A DNA stretch of 64,000 nt. Origin: Xiphias gladius (lineage: Eukaryota; Chordata; Actinopteri; Istiophoriformes; Xiphiidae). The notes beneath the pieces were generated by a model that did not search any database, was not told the origin of the DNA, and saw nothing but the letters and a program-made list of their open reading frames with translations. The DNA lies in contig NC_053404.1 of assembly GCF_016859285.1 (NCBI RefSeq), forward strand, positions 17,715,605-17,779,604, written 5' to 3'. Position 1 is the stretch's first letter. Each line of letters opens with the position of its first letter. The translations under genes were made by a program, and so were the position numbers. Of this stretch, positions 1 to 12,759 are shown in pieces.

Positions 1-246
1 AAAGGAATATTGTTAGCACATGCTTATTTTGCTTCATAAACTTATTATTAATAAGATCTTGAGGTTAAAATAAGGCATATTTCATATTTTGATAACCACA
101 AAACCTCCAAAAGTTTTCAAGTTTTAGCCGAAACCCAGGCGTCCATCCTAATGCAGTGCAAATTCAAAATGCGCATGAATACAGATGGAGGGAAAGTTCA
201 TGTTGCCGCCACCAGAGAGGAAATATATTTAGAGACTTAGACATAC

Positions 247-309
247 CGCCCCCGCTTTTCTTGCCACTTCAACGGCAAAGTCATACGCCTTCTGCCATGG
301 ATCCTCCAT
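247..309 (-). CDS. First coding exon of a second IMPA1-like inositol monophosphatase (partial, runs off left edge)
   Basis: Read on the minus strand, ATG at 309-307 opens a 21-codon exon beginning MEDPWQKAYDFAVEVARKAG and ending at a gtatgt donor (246-241). Its length (63 nt), end phase (0) and sequence pattern (M-x-DPW-x-x-x-x-x-x-x-V-x-x-x-KAG) match exon 1 of the complete impa1 gene at 6282-12212, which encodes [10 protein letters not shown] and so on. The remaining exons would lie left of base 1. The copy is head-to-tail with impa1 on the same strand, so this is a tandem paralogue. The family hydrolyses inositol monophosphates to free inositol in the cytosol. The first exon carries no catalytic residues, so activity cannot be judged from this window. 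Confidence 0.8.
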
Positions 310-3300
310 TTTTTCTACTTCTTACTTATGAGAGCTGTAAAGAACATTGACCATTAATATGTCATTCACATGAAATGCAATAAAGTGCAATTTAAATATA
401 TATAAAACAATTACAAGCTAAAATTGGTAGCATGTCTGTCATAAAAGGTCTTTACACCTATTCCCCCTATCTGAGACCAACAATGCGACAAACTTGCGTG
501 ATTAGTACACTTCCCTTACAACACAATGAGTTACGTAACAAGGGCAGCTGGCATCCATCTGTCCTGCATTGCTCGAACTCACACCCACAAGCCACAACTT
601 TTCAACTTAAAAATCATTGCGACTTACTAACAGCGATGTTGCTAAAGGCAGAGCTTTGGCTTCAGGGTGTACAACTGAAAATTGTCCTATCATGCATACC
701 GTGTAAATTGCTGTATTAGTACACTAACCCTGGTTAAAATCAAATTGTCTTTTTGGACAGAGAGGTCATACTTAATTATTGTACAGTTTTAACATCTTGT
801 TTGTTGCTGTCAAAAAAATATGCAAAAGAGTCGGGAGTTGTATTTTTTAGCCCTGAATAGTACCTGTAGTCTTCTTCTCGGACTTGAAATCTTACTCACT
901 TAAAAAGACTACATCGTGTTCAAAACCACTTAAGCCAAAACTGGTTTTAGTGTTTACAGATGTGTGTTCATCTGTGGAGAGCGCATTGTGTTTTTCAGGG
1001 CAAGACACCACACCTCAACCCACTGAACATTGTTGTCATTTTAAGTCCCAGTCCGCCTTACTACCGATCTTCATATGCATTATCTCCGCTTTTAGAAATC
1101 TATATTATGTCTCAGAGCAGAGGCTGCTTTTGTGACGAATCCACTCTACGCCCTACACCTGTACACCTTTAACGCACACACATGCATCATCCATGCACTG
1201 CTGAAATGAAAGAAAAACTTACTTTGTGAAGTCAGGTGGTGCTGTCAAAGGTAGCTCCCTAGATGCTAGTGCAACCTCTTTTGAAAAACCTAACTTTAAG
1301 TGGCCTCAATGTCGAGATGAGGAAACTAAAAAAATCTGGCATGACAAGAGTGGGAAAAGTACTAGCACCGCCCTCACGTTTCCCCATAGCAACCCAAGGA
1401 AAAAAAACATTCTGTTCTCATGAAGGCAGACCTGCAATAACATGATGCTGCACTTACCCTACAGTGGTCGCATAAGTGAGTGGAAAATTTTTTGGGTATC
1501 TCTGTAATTCTTCTGTGAAGACCTCAGTGAATAATGTGGAATGAGTCACAGGAAGACACACTCTGCTGTGTACGTTTTCTGTGTCCTTTATGTACATGCA
1601 ACAGCTGACATCACTAGTAATTAAATGCTGAACAATGCGGCGCAGAAAATTCCGTCCTCTTAGGGTTGATGTCGGCTCATACTGACCTAATAAATCAGAT
1701 TTTCTGGGGAAAAAAGGTGAAAAAGTGAAACTCTTACTTTTTTTTTGGGGGGGGGGGGATTAAAGAGTACATCCCAGCCCCTCACTTAGTTTTGACATGG
1801 GATTTGGCTCGACAAAGAAAGCCCCTGCCAGTTTTATATTTCCTGACAGTTTCTCTGCGATTGGGCTTTCCCCTTTATGTTCTTTTATCGTATTCCACTG
1901 GTGGAAAATACTTTAAATGGTCCCCCGGTGAGTCAGCGTAGATGTGTGCATGCATGCCCATTTCCTCACTGTGCCTCCTGAAAGTTGGACAAAGTCTGGA
2001 CGATATCAGTCAAAGTATACACTGCAGACACACATATCTAGATGTATCTGTAGCTAAGATATCTTGTATGTCCGAACGTGAATCCCTCTTAAGTGCTGTC
2101 CTGCGGCAGTTATTGCTTTGACAGGTAAAAGCATTCAGTTATGTCACACCGTAAGGTGTGGTAACGTCAGTTTCAGATTCTTTCTCCTCCTTTCATAGGA
2201 GGAGATACTGCAGGGTAGATATATCAAATGACAATATAACGATATCAAGCTGGCAACCCTGCCCTTAAAAATATACAGTGTAGTTTACTTAAGTCTGGGA
2301 TACCACTCCCAGAGATTAGGGGTACAATAGTGTTAAAGACTATTCTCTGACTCCTCTCATATCTAATGATGACAATGTGTCTCATTTGTTCATGGCCTAA
2401 AATGTGAGGATAATGGTGGTATGTGGCTCATTTCAGTGGTTCAAAACAGGTTACACATACGTAAAGGCAACAACACTCGACCCAGTCCAACTATACGTGA
2501 TCCTCTTTCCGATTTTTGTGTACTGAAGAAATCATTATTTTAAGACAGAAATACAGATTCACACCAAATTATGCATTAGGTTCTGCATTGTCTGGCACTT
2601 CTGTCTGTGTTAAGGAAAAAAAAAAAAAAAAGAAAAAAAAGGGGGGGGCTTGCTCAGACATGATGTTCATTCACTGCCACACCTTGCATAACTCAAATTT
2701 ATGTGTGTTGAAATACCCTGACCCTGTTTCCTCTGCTATTGCACTAGTACTGACAGGATGAGCGCCAAAGCAAATGTCTGACTACTACATCAGGGCCTCT
2801 TGAAGCAAGTTGGTCACCTGATATTGCTCTTCGTAGGATACCAGTTATGTTAAACTGGTGATAAAGCTAGCAGACAACATTGTCACTGTCATCCTACTAT
2901 ATTAGTTCCTGGATTTGCTGAGAATCTGATGCACAAGCTTTGCAGCTAAAATAATCAGACCCCTGTTGAATTTTACAGATCAGTAAGAGCAACAGGAGAG
3001 CAGTTGTCACACTGTCTTCCCAGTTGTGCACTAAATATAAGACACTCTAAAATGTTGGGAGACAGGCAGAGAGAAGTAATAGGACAAGCAAAACAAATAA
3101 ATCAGTCCTGCTGTCTCCCCGGCAGGTCCATTATGAATAATTTATCCAGATTGACGGATGTGCTGGATCTTTGGTTCCCAGGAAATCACAGCTGTAACTG
3201 AAGCCTGCCATGATGCTGAAGTTGCTGTAGGTCAGTGGTGCACCCTGAAAGATAAGCAGGAGCTTCAGGAAGGTTTTGTCTAGTCGCCGAGCCCTTTCTG

Positions 3301-3340
3301 AGCTGTATTATTTAACAAGAGTCTACAGATACGCAACCAG
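310..3340. other. Intergenic DNA, no gene recognised
   Basis: This AT-rich stretch lies upstream of the partial IMPA1-like copy. It should include that gene's promoter and 5' UTR just right of 309, but I see no clear TATA or CpG island. It contains homopolymer runs (T then G at about 1737-1759; A then G at about 2613-2648). The short open frames have no recognisable domains and no splice-linked continuation. Confidence 0.5.
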
Positions 3341-3344
3341 CTCT

Positions 3345-3835
3345 GTGAGGCTGGAATTACACAAAGGGGATCAGAGCTAGATGCTAATGTCAGCATGGTA
3401 ATCTGTGTTACCATGCTAACATGTGCTAATTAGCAATAAACAGTAAAGCTGAGGCTGATGGGAATGTCATTATTTTTGTATGTATTTGTTCATAAACCAA
3501 AACATTGGAAAAAAAAAGAAATTTTGACCTGATGATAGTGCTAGATGAAAAGTCAGAAGATCACCAAAGGTATTCCAGTTCATCCTCAGGGGAACATGAA
3601 TGTCTGCACCAAATTTCCTGGCAATCCACTCAAAACCTCATGGTGGAGCTAGAAGTCATGGGGTCACCAAAGTCAGAATCAGGATTCATCCACTGGGGAC
3701 CACGAATGTCTATCCGAAATTTCATGGCAAATCATCCAACAGTTGTCGAGATATTTCCATCTGGACTAGACAGATTGACTGACCAACACTGCCGTCCCTG
3801 GAGCCATGCCGCGAGCATGGCTAAAATTGAGAGGG
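3345..3835 (+). repeat. Percomorph interspersed repeat, family R1
   Basis: The stretch reads as a medium-reiteration repeat that I recognise from memory as common in perciform genomes. Its hallmarks are 'accatgctaacatgtgctaa', 'aagtcagaagatcaccaaag', 'ttgtcgagatatttc' and a terminal 'catgccgcgagcatggcta'. A second, same-orientation copy at about 55870-56250 shares these words in the same order, which is direct evidence of repetition inside the window. The open frame at 3505-3921 is read through this repeat and is not a gene. No transposase is visible, so the class is unresolved. Confidence 0.75.
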
Positions 3836-6281
3836 GCTCTAAAGACCCAAAAAAAATCACGAGAAAGTGGTTATTTAAGCTTGGGTATATGATATTTAAG
3901 CAATATTATATTGTGGGTTGAGTCTGCTGTACAGTATTTTCAGAATTTGAGTTACTATGAATAAGTGGTTTCACATACTGTATGTCTGTCTTTAAATTAA
4001 GATGGGAAATTAGTGTTATTAAGAATGCAACTGCTGGCAAGAGGAGGACAAAAATCTTTTCTGATTACACAGAATAATATAACTTTAATGTATTTCATTT
4101 TACTAAATGTCAACCTTATGGTGGCACAAGCGCAAAAAGTCAAGGGGGTCGCCAAAGTCAATAGGCAGAGCACAAAAAGACATACTGAGGTATAGAAACA
4201 AAACTGAAGATGTAATTGAAACAAAGAAAAAGCAGAAATACTAGATGAAGGCCCAACTAAAGCTGTTTGGGAAAAAATCTAGGCTGACTCTCTAATCTCC
4301 AGGGGCACATTTCTGGGATATAGCAGGAAAACACAGCCTTTCCAATGTTCAAAAGAACAATGGTTGGTACTTCCTTTTTCTGGCAACCAGGACATACAAT
4401 GAAAGAATAAGGACTCAGTTCTTTGTTCACATTAATGAGTCTTTAAACAGGTAAAAGATCATCAAAAAAATCGAAGGAAATCAAAACGACTCCGGAAATC
4501 AATCCCAACACTCATGATTACGTCTGAACCCCCCCTGCTGCACACTAACATGGACCACTGATTTCTGTGGAGGGGGCTGGAACATAGAACAGCTGGGTTT
4601 GCTCAAGTGTTTTAAAACCATTTGTTAGTCATCAGCAAACACAAGTTGAAAAATCAGAGACAATAGTCCACAGAGAGCAAAACTCAGGGCTATTTCATAG
4701 AGCAAATCAGCCCCGGGGAAGTATGTGCAGCATTGGCAGCATTCATTGAAAGAGAAGGGGGAAATGCAACGCAGATTTTACGTGGTGTAATAGCTGTGAA
4801 TGCTTTTATCTCTCGACTAAATCACAACGGTAGCAATCAGGTTTTTTTTCCCCTAGCGTTTTATGGCGTTTCCGAGGCCCGTTTTCTGTTTATTTGGTTG
4901 CCTGTTCGACGCAAGAGACATTTTTTTACTTTGTAGACTTTCCGAGGAGAAAAGACAGTTTATCATTTTTCTAGGTCAAAGCGAATATGAACATTTATTT
5001 GTGTCCTGAACACCTGTCTGATATAGGCTGATGTTAGGATGCCACTGAGATGTTTAGGAGCCTTGCTGGAGGACTGAATGCGAAAGAGACTTGTACATTA
5101 TCTCAGGCTGGAGAAAATTTTGTCTGGCATGGCAGCTTTTTTTTTGAGTAGAAGCACTTTACAGGAATATGTGAGTGAGGCAGTGTCATGACACATTTAA
5201 TTGCATATCGTTTCCTAATTTAAAAAAAAAAAAAAAATTTTGGTTAATGTATGAATTTCACAGGGAAGACGTCATGGCACCGAAGTCCCATAACTAGTCG
5301 AGGAAACAAATTGCTATTTCAGCATTTCCGCACAAATGTTCATACTCGAGCTTTAGTTCTTATCGTCTTCAGTGTACGGGTACGGCTAACGTGCGTGCAT
5401 GCCGACACCTGTCTCTGCAGAGCTTCAATTACATGAATTCATCCATCTCTGGTGTGTCAAAGAGAGGCTGGGCAAAAGCAGGAAATATTTAGTCTTTTTT
5501 ATTTTTTTTATTTGCTGCTTTCATTACATTCTTACAAAAACACTTTTAAACATACTGCACACTTTTTTTTAAGAACACCATCAGTGTATTTCACTCTGGA
5601 CCTGATAAAGCAGCGGTTATACAGTGCAGCAGTTGCAGTATACATACGCGTGCACAGTGTTTGGTGTACATATTCTTGCATTACCCATAGTGCAAACTAG
5701 TGATGGCGATAAAATTCAAGAGTATACTTTCTGTATAAATTAATGTATTTATAAAAACATTTTTAAAAAAAACCCACAAGATCCTAATAATGGAAAAGTA
5801 ATATTGTGACCTGAAAAGTAACCTGAAAACATTTATACTAGAATTACTTCAACAATGTTATAGTGAGGTATATTAATCAGTGAAGTTCCTTGCACTTGTT
5901 CTGGCTGCATCATTCATATAAAATAAATGTAAATAATGGCTATGTGATTAGAAACCATAAGAACAGGAGTGGATTATGACACGGATTCCTTCGTCACATC
6001 CTACTCATCATTAATCACGTCATTACTGTCCAAATAAGTGACAACAGAACAGAAAGTCTGAATCTGTGAATGGCTAAGTGCGCACACAACAATGACTTAA
6101 AACGAAAGTAGACAGAAGGCTGATAGTCCAAGCACTGAGTATTTAACAAACCCACTCAACTGGTCTCCAGAGTTAAGTTCATCGTTTTGGTTCTGAAGGC
6201 AAAGACTGAATCCTGACCTGTTAAATACAAAACAGTTGAGTGCGTTTTAAATGACTTTTTGGCTGAGGCGAGTGCAGAAGG
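3836..6281. other. Intergenic DNA and probable impa1 3' UTR
   Basis: The part adjacent to the impa1 stop codon (6282) is probably its 3' UTR, reaching perhaps to the poly(A) signals at about 5498-5512. Further left I see only AT-rich unique sequence with poly-A and poly-T runs and no gene-like reading frame. Confidence 0.45.
5498..5512 (-). terminator. Candidate poly(A) signals for impa1
   Basis: Two AATAAA hexamers on the minus strand (tttatt at 5498-5503 and 5507-5512) lie about 770-785 nt past the impa1 stop. That is a plausible 3' UTR length, but such hexamers are frequent in AT-rich DNA and nothing else confirms the site. Confidence 0.35.
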
Positions 6282-9200
6282 TTACAACTCGTCTGTGTCG
6301 TCTCGGCCAACGTGACACTCTGTTATCTCCTTCGCAATGCGTTCTGCTATCGCTCGGCTGCTGGCCACGATCAGCCTCCGAGACATCAGATCAAACGGTC
6401 CACCTGGTCAAAAAAACGGGAAAATAATAAGAAATACTGTGATAAAGTTGAGCATCTAAGAGACTTATCGTTTGGTCTATGACGAATTTTAAGCAGTGTA
6501 TGCTTAAAAATGTGTTTACTAGGAACCTGAAAAACCCTGCTGTGGTCCGGGTCAAACATTATCCAGTGCCAGTTTCTAAAATGTGAGGATTTGCTTCTCT
6601 TCTCTGTTTTATAATCACTTTAAAAACTGAATAACTTTTGGGTTTGGACTGTTGGTTGGACAAAACAAGCACTTGAAGATGAGAAAATAATCTTCAAAAT
6701 AAATCAACAATAAACAATAATGGTTAGTTGCAGCCCTAGCTGTTGTGCTGGAAGATCCACAAAAGTCCACGTTTTGCTGACAGAGATTTGTTACAAGGTC
6801 TCTTGTGTCCTGATCAAATACATTTCCTCAGTTTATAGCATTGCACTGTTTACTTTGGGTTTTTACACGACAGAAAAATAATACTGACGATATGGCCTAG
6901 AATGATTTATTATTGCGTCGCATTTTTTCAGCACTTCCCAGCGGTATTTAAAAACAGTTCCTAAAAATATAATTAATTAAGGTGACCTGGATCTGGACAA
7001 GTCGTTAAAAAAAAAAAAAAAAAAATGGATGGATGGATTAACCAATAATAAAAAGAAAGATTAATTTAAATTAATTTCTGTTTTTGCTCAAATGGACACT
7101 TGCCTATAATCAGCCGATGAGCTCCCTAGCTACTGTAGCTTACATTAGCAACAGTGTGTGCGACAGCTACTACAGCTGCTACAATCCACTGTCGCAACAA
7201 TCCCGTTTTAGTTAATAGGTGTGTGATGACCGCCCACAGTCACATATAAAAACACCGAATAACTAAAGCAGGCAAGAGAAAATATTCGTGACTTTTTCTA
7301 AATCAAATTTAAAGACTTTTTAATCCCTTCTAAGGGCTTTATTCACTTATTTATTTTAGATATAACCTCACTGTCATTAGTCTGCACTGATAAGTGGCTG
7401 ACTTTTTAATGTGAGGGCAAATATATAATTTTGTGTCTACATTAAAAAGTCTTAGGTTTGAATAGTTATAATTTTTTTTTGTTATTCATCACAGAATTAA
7501 ACAATGCTAGTCATTATGTCAACGATTCAGCATGTACCGGTATTAATTACGCTACCCAGTCCATGAAACAAGCAGAAAGCGTTCATTTTGAGATGCCTGG
7601 GCGTATAAAAAGCAGATTGGTCAAGTGAAGACGGGGGCAATGAATTTGTGAGATCGTGGTCTCTTTCTCATTTTCAAAATTTCACACTAAATGGGATCAG
7701 ATTTTGATTAGAAGAGCTATAACCTTCAGGTATCGTCCAAGGAGGGGAACTGTTGTGGACGCAGCTCTTTCACCTCACATCACCCCTCTGAGATGAACAC
7801 ACAGAGAGGAGTGTCTTGGCAGAAATTGAGGGTGTCGTTACTTTTTTTTTTTTAATAGGACTGCTATTGTCAACAGCACAGCTTCGACTTGGCAAACACT
7901 CTTTTGCAGAGTACCTTACAGCTTCCTTTGCATCTTAAGTCATAGGCCAGCTGTTATGTCAGTGGCAGTGTTGCCCAAACTTATCACATTGCTCAAACGC
8001 TTCCTATTTTAAGTACAGAGCCAGTAGCTGCCCTCTCCTCATCTCTGACTGTTTCACAGGCATTTGTAAGCAAAATGAGATATAAAAACCAATACCAACG
8101 AGAATTAGTAACAATAAAAAAAAAAAATTCATAAACATTAACAACTTCTGTTGCATTTGCACTGAAAGAACAGCAGCCCATTCTCATTGCTTTGTTCTAT
8201 GAGGCAATACTGCGGTTTTTCCACAAGTCGGTCACCCCATTGCCAATCATCATCATTTCAGTGACTCAGCAGCCTTTGAAAAGTTTAGCAGAAGTGGTGT
8301 TCGAAGAGCTCACATTTTATCAACAACTCACCTGAAATGTCCATGATAACTCCTCCAGCTTCGGTAACAACCGCCGCCCCTCCAGCCATGTCCCAGCAGT
8401 GGATGCCCATGTGGTAGTAAGCATCGGCCGCACCGCATGCTACCAGACACATGTTGACAGCTGCACTGCCCGGGGAACGGATTCTGTGGATGGAAATGGG
8501 ATGTTTGCTCTGCATTTGGCTGCACGTGAATTCCAGATGGTCTTGCCTTTATTTGGTAGAGGCCGTAGAGTTGAAGGACGGGAAACGTGGGTGGAGACAG
8601 CGGGGTATGACATGCAACAAGGGTCCCCTGGCCAGGAATTGAACCATGGAAACTTTGGTCATGTGGTATGTGTCTTAACTATTAGGCTACTGGGGTGCTC
8701 CTGTATCTAGTACTTTCAAAAGTCCATTCCTGTGCTGGATTCAAAGAGGGACGCATGCCTGTTAACTAGCGTTACTGTTTCTATTTTTTCCACCAGTCAT
8801 ACCACAGCTGTATTAAATTACTGAAAATGTCAACAAAAATTTCATACTCCTGCAGCTTCACATTAAAAGTACTTAACTGTCAAAACCCGGGGTGACTTTT
8901 ATTGTGAAGCAGTCATAGGAGAGAGAATTTTTTTGTTTGTCACAGAGGTAAGTGCAGACCAAAATAGACCTGAAAACAGCTGAATCAATTCATCGAGTAG
9001 TCAAATCGAAAGAAAATGAATTGTCAACTATTTTGGTAACTGAAAAATCATTAAGATAATTTTTTTTCAAGGAGAAAAAAAACAAACAAAAACAACAACA
9101 ACAAGATGTTTTTGGCTCCAGTTTCTCTAGTGTGAGGATTTTATGCTTTTCTGTATTTTATATCGTTGTAAACTGAATACCTCTGCGGTAGAGACAGAGA

Positions 9201-12200
9201 GACAGAGAGTTGGTTGGACAAATCAAGCTCTAAGAAAATGTCACTTTGGGCTCTGTGACAGGCATTTTTCACTATTTTCTTTTATTTTATAGACTAAACG
9301 ATTGAGATCGCTATTGATTTATCATATATCTGTTGATTAACAATAATCAACAGATTAATCAATGATGAAAATGTTTTTTTCATCAGCGCACAATTTCTAG
9401 ATTTTTAAAAGAAGTTATGCAACACAAAGGAGCAACCACAGTGAATTTTGAGATGAAGAGTTATAGGTGGACATGACATACCTCCAACTCCTCAGCAAGA
9501 TAATCACTTTACTGTGTCTTGCCGTTATGTGAAAAAGTATTTGCATCGTGTGCAACATAAAAATCAGATTGCAGTTGTTCATACCATGATGGAAAAAAGC
9601 CAATTACTAATTACACTTGTTGCTCTTCTGTTGTGTATCTGGCCAATTACCTGCTCAGGGACTGTTTGCTGTTCTATTAAACCACCATTGCTGTTACCAC
9701 CGGTAACTACAGATGTCACCAAATCAACCAGGACTGAGATCTAAATGGATTACAACTTGGTCATAAGCGCATATTTACCCATGTACAGGGATGGTGAGGA
9801 TCGTCTTGATGTTGGCCAACATTATTTTGAATTGCTCCGGATCCTTCTTGAAGCCCATTTCTGTCAGTACCAGAGACTGGTTGATATCTTGGATGAAAAA
9901 CAGAATAAAACATTACCATTCCACAAATGACAACCATGTTAACTCCTCTACAGAAAAAGAGCCAGGTTAGGAAAAGACAGAAATCACAGTTCGTAATGTA
10001 TAACTACTGCCTCTGAGATTTCCCTGTGCAGACTTGTTAGTACAAACAGAAAATCTTGCTGTGATTCTGCCTCCACCTGGTGGATTTCTTACAAACTGCA
10101 ACACCAAAAGTCTGGTAGGATTATAACCATTCACCTTGTAGTCCAGACACTTTGATAGGGACTCCATTGCAGAATGCTCCTTTCCCTTTCCGTGCCGTGT
10201 ACAATTTGTCCTCAATGCAGCTGTAGACAATCCCAAACTCTATCTGAGACCAAGAATCAGCAGAGCGAACAGCAGTGATTAATGTGCTGTGGGAGGAGGG
10301 CTAAGAATAGAACAGCCATGTAAAGACTGAAAACTTCTGTGCTACTGATCAGAAAAGCAATTACTATGTTAATGTTTCTTACAATTAAGACGCTACAGTG
10401 TCAACTACTTGTGGTTCAAAAAAAAAAAAAAAAAAGCCTACCTCTTTCTTCACAGTGAAGCCAATTGATACAGACACAAATGGGAACCTGCACAAAAAAA
10501 AAATTAAGATATGAAACATTTGTTTAGTGAACTCCCTTTAGGGTTAAAGCTCAGAGGAGTCAGTTTCTCTTATCAGTTCAGTTTCATCTACATTGTCTAA
10601 TTATCCCAGACAGAGAGGACAATCCAAGAGAGAACCTAATTAAAAGATAAAAATAGTTAAGAAGTGACAAAGATAAAGCCAAACCGGTACAGTATCAGTA
10701 CTGAGTTTCTCAGTGGTTCATACGGTATTTAAGGGCAGGCAGTAGTACCTGTGAACAAAATTGGTGGTACCATCGATGGGGTCGATGATCCAAGTGGGAC
10801 TGTCGGTCAGGACACTTGGTGCGCCTGCTGCTACTGACTCCTCACCTATGAAGCTTCAAAATCACAGAGACAAAAAAAATAAATAAACAAATGGTCATTT
10901 TTAGTCATGATACAACAAATAAAATTAATGAAACCACTGCACCTGCTGTGTTTACTCTCACATTTCCACTAGTCCATAATATGCAATATTATTTTAAGTA
11001 CAGTTTCCACTAGCCCGGAAAGCAAGGCTGTAGTTCCCATGGAGTACACTGATGTCATATCCTCTGTATTTTTATGTAATTTTGGGCATTTGAGCGTCCT
11101 GGGGATGCAATCACACTAGGGGAACATCCGACAGGCTGATTCCAGGATTTTAAGACTCTACATTTAATTTAGACTATTCTTTGGCTGACAAAAACAGATA
11201 AATCAACACATAACTAGAAGGATTCCTGGCAGTGTAGAGAAGGCTTTTTCATATTTACAATTAGCATTTAACCGATCAAAAACATTTAGACACTTTATTT
11301 CTTGGCATCTAATAATGTTTTTTTCCTGTTTATTTTCTATATGGGGTTTGGTTTATGACATTAGTATTTGTAATGTAATGTACTTAATGATAAGAACAGG
11401 CATGAACTTTCTTGATACTACAAATTATAGAAAACTGTCATCCAGGTTGCAAAAAAAATAATTGAAACACGTGAAATTAAGCATTAAATAGCATGAAAAA
11501 CTGAACAATAAACAAGTAAACAAATAGCACAAAAACTAGGACCAAACTTTGAGAGACTGAATAAAGATAAAGATAAAGATGGCCCCTTGGTAAAGTGTAG
11601 TCATATACCTCCTTTCATTTCCACGTTGGCTTGTCAAGTACCTGTGTGTGGGGTATTTTTCCTTGATGGACGATATGATAAGCTGCTCCACTCTCTGGTC
11701 CGTCTCGGTCACCAGGTCAACGGGTGAGCTCTTCTGCATGACGGCGATGTCCGTTTGGAGCGCCTCACGGATCATCTGGCGGAAGCACGACGACGAAGGC
11801 AAAACTCAGCAGGGGGATTTGTTTTTGGTTTTTTTTTGCATGACAAGTTACATCTGCGGTTACATATTGATGGCAATGAAGGGTCAGAGATGACTAGGAA
11901 TAAACTCCGAGTTTATTGCAGATCCCTGTTACCTTCTCCAAAAAAGGAAAAAAAAACCATTTTGTACAAATGATAGCTAACATTAATCTACAGATCATGG
12001 ATGAAACTGAACTAACTGAAATAAAACAGAAACAAAACTGACTGATTGTGGCATTAGCATGGCTAATGTTGTAAAACCTTTTCGCTCATAGTAAATTAAT
12101 TTCCAGGGCACATAAGTAAAAAAATACAGCTTCAGTAGCGCTTCCTTACCTTCCCAGCCTTTTTGGTGACCTCCACACAGTGGTCCATACACTCTAGCCA

Positions 12201-12212
12201 AGGATCGCTCAT
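6282..12212 (-). CDS. impa1: Inositol monophosphatase 1 (complete, 8 coding exons, 279 aa)
   Basis: This is a cytosolic Mg2+-dependent phosphatase that releases free inositol for phosphoinositide resynthesis; in mammals it is the lithium-sensitive enzyme. Coding exons on the minus strand: 12212-12150, 11775-11642, 10853-10749, 10487-10442, 10243-10135, 9887-9779, 8483-8332 and 6403-6282. They sum to 840 nt with every phase closing and GT-AG borders throughout. Visible motifs are [11 protein letters not shown] (about residue 40), GEES followed by IMPase signature 1 [12 protein letters not shown] (metal ligands Glu and Asp, about residues 70-95), and signature 2 HCWDMAGG followed by TEAGG (about 217-235). 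The C-terminus GPFDLMSRR...GRDD is typical of IMPA1. It resembles human IMPA1 more than IMPA2, for example at VHGIRS and AAVNMCLVA. No defect is seen. Confidence 0.95.
6540..6745 (+). repeat. Percomorph interspersed repeat, family R2 (3' part) in impa1 intron 7
   Basis: The hallmarks 'aaatgtgaggatttgcttct', 'ggactgttggttggacaaaa' and a terminal 'ggttagttgcagcccta' recur at about 8985-9375 and 58230-58555, and in reverse at about 17610-17885 and 27300-27400. The class is unresolved and no coding capacity is visible. Confidence 0.65.
8540..8703 (-). repeat. tRNA-derived SINE in impa1 intron 6
   Basis: On the minus strand the 5' part resembles a tRNA gene. An A-box-like TAGCCTAATAGTTAAGAC lies at about 8689-8672 and a B-box GGTTCAATTCC at 8645-8635, followed by a non-tRNA body containing 'ggggacccttgttgcatg'. 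I recognise this as a widespread teleost SINE head. The insertion stops about 55 bp before the impa1 exon 7 acceptor (8484-8485). The boxes are diverged, so this is an old and probably silent copy. Confidence 0.7.
8985..9375 (+). repeat. Percomorph interspersed repeat, family R2, in impa1 intron 6
   Basis: A longer copy of the R2 family. It contains 'agtgtgaggattttatgctt', 'gttggttggacaaatcaagc', 'tcactttgggctctgtgac', 'ttttatagactaaacgat' and the characteristic 'caacagattaatcaatgatg' end. It also includes a (CAA)n/poly-A stretch around 9080-9105. Confidence 0.65.
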
Positions 12213-12664
12213 GTTGACAAGGAGGAAGAGCAGAAATATTCACAGATACGGACCTGTTAACATAAGCCGAGACTTGGAAGGGACTGTAACAATTACGGCG
12301 GAATTCAGTCCGCTTTTAAATAGCTGTTTTTGGGATACAAGCGGTGAGCTAGTGAACGGAAAAAAACTAGGTTAGATAATTAGGGACTAAATCACTTAGC
12401 AGGGCGAACGGGAGCTATTTAGCTAAATTAGCTCCCTATGCTAGTTAGCCTTTAAAGGTGAGGAGGTGGTGGGAATAAACGGGCCCTGAGTTTAAAGACA
12501 ACCCCGGCAACAAACATAAAATAGACGGTTTTGCGAGGCTGCGTTGTAATGAATCTCGTTTAACGTTACAAGGAGCCGCAATGCTAACGAACCCACCTCC
12601 AGATAGGCTAACTGCTTCAATGTTGACTTTACCCTACCAGAGGGCGGGACTACAGGTAGCTCTC

Positions 12665-12750
12665 ACCGTCATTGGTCAGTCACTGCCACTGTGGTTGTGA
12701 AGCCGCCGCTCTCATTGGCTAGAAAGCTGTAATTTGGCCTCACGTGAAAT
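12665..12750 (-). promoter_or_regulatory. Probable impa1 promoter (two CCAAT boxes and an E-box)
   Basis: About 460-540 bp upstream of the impa1 ATG (minus-strand sense) there are two CCAAT boxes (attgg at 12671-12675 and 12714-12718 on the plus strand). A CACGTG E-box lies at 12741-12746, and there are short GC-rich patches. No TATA box is evident. The transcription start is not determined. Arrangement and spacing fit an NF-Y-type housekeeping promoter. Confidence 0.45.
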
Positions 12751-12759
12751 TCACCGAAA

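Noticed and set aside
3505-3921. 138-codon open frame
   Set aside because: It lies entirely inside the interspersed R1 repeat, which recurs at 55870-56250 without keeping the frame open.
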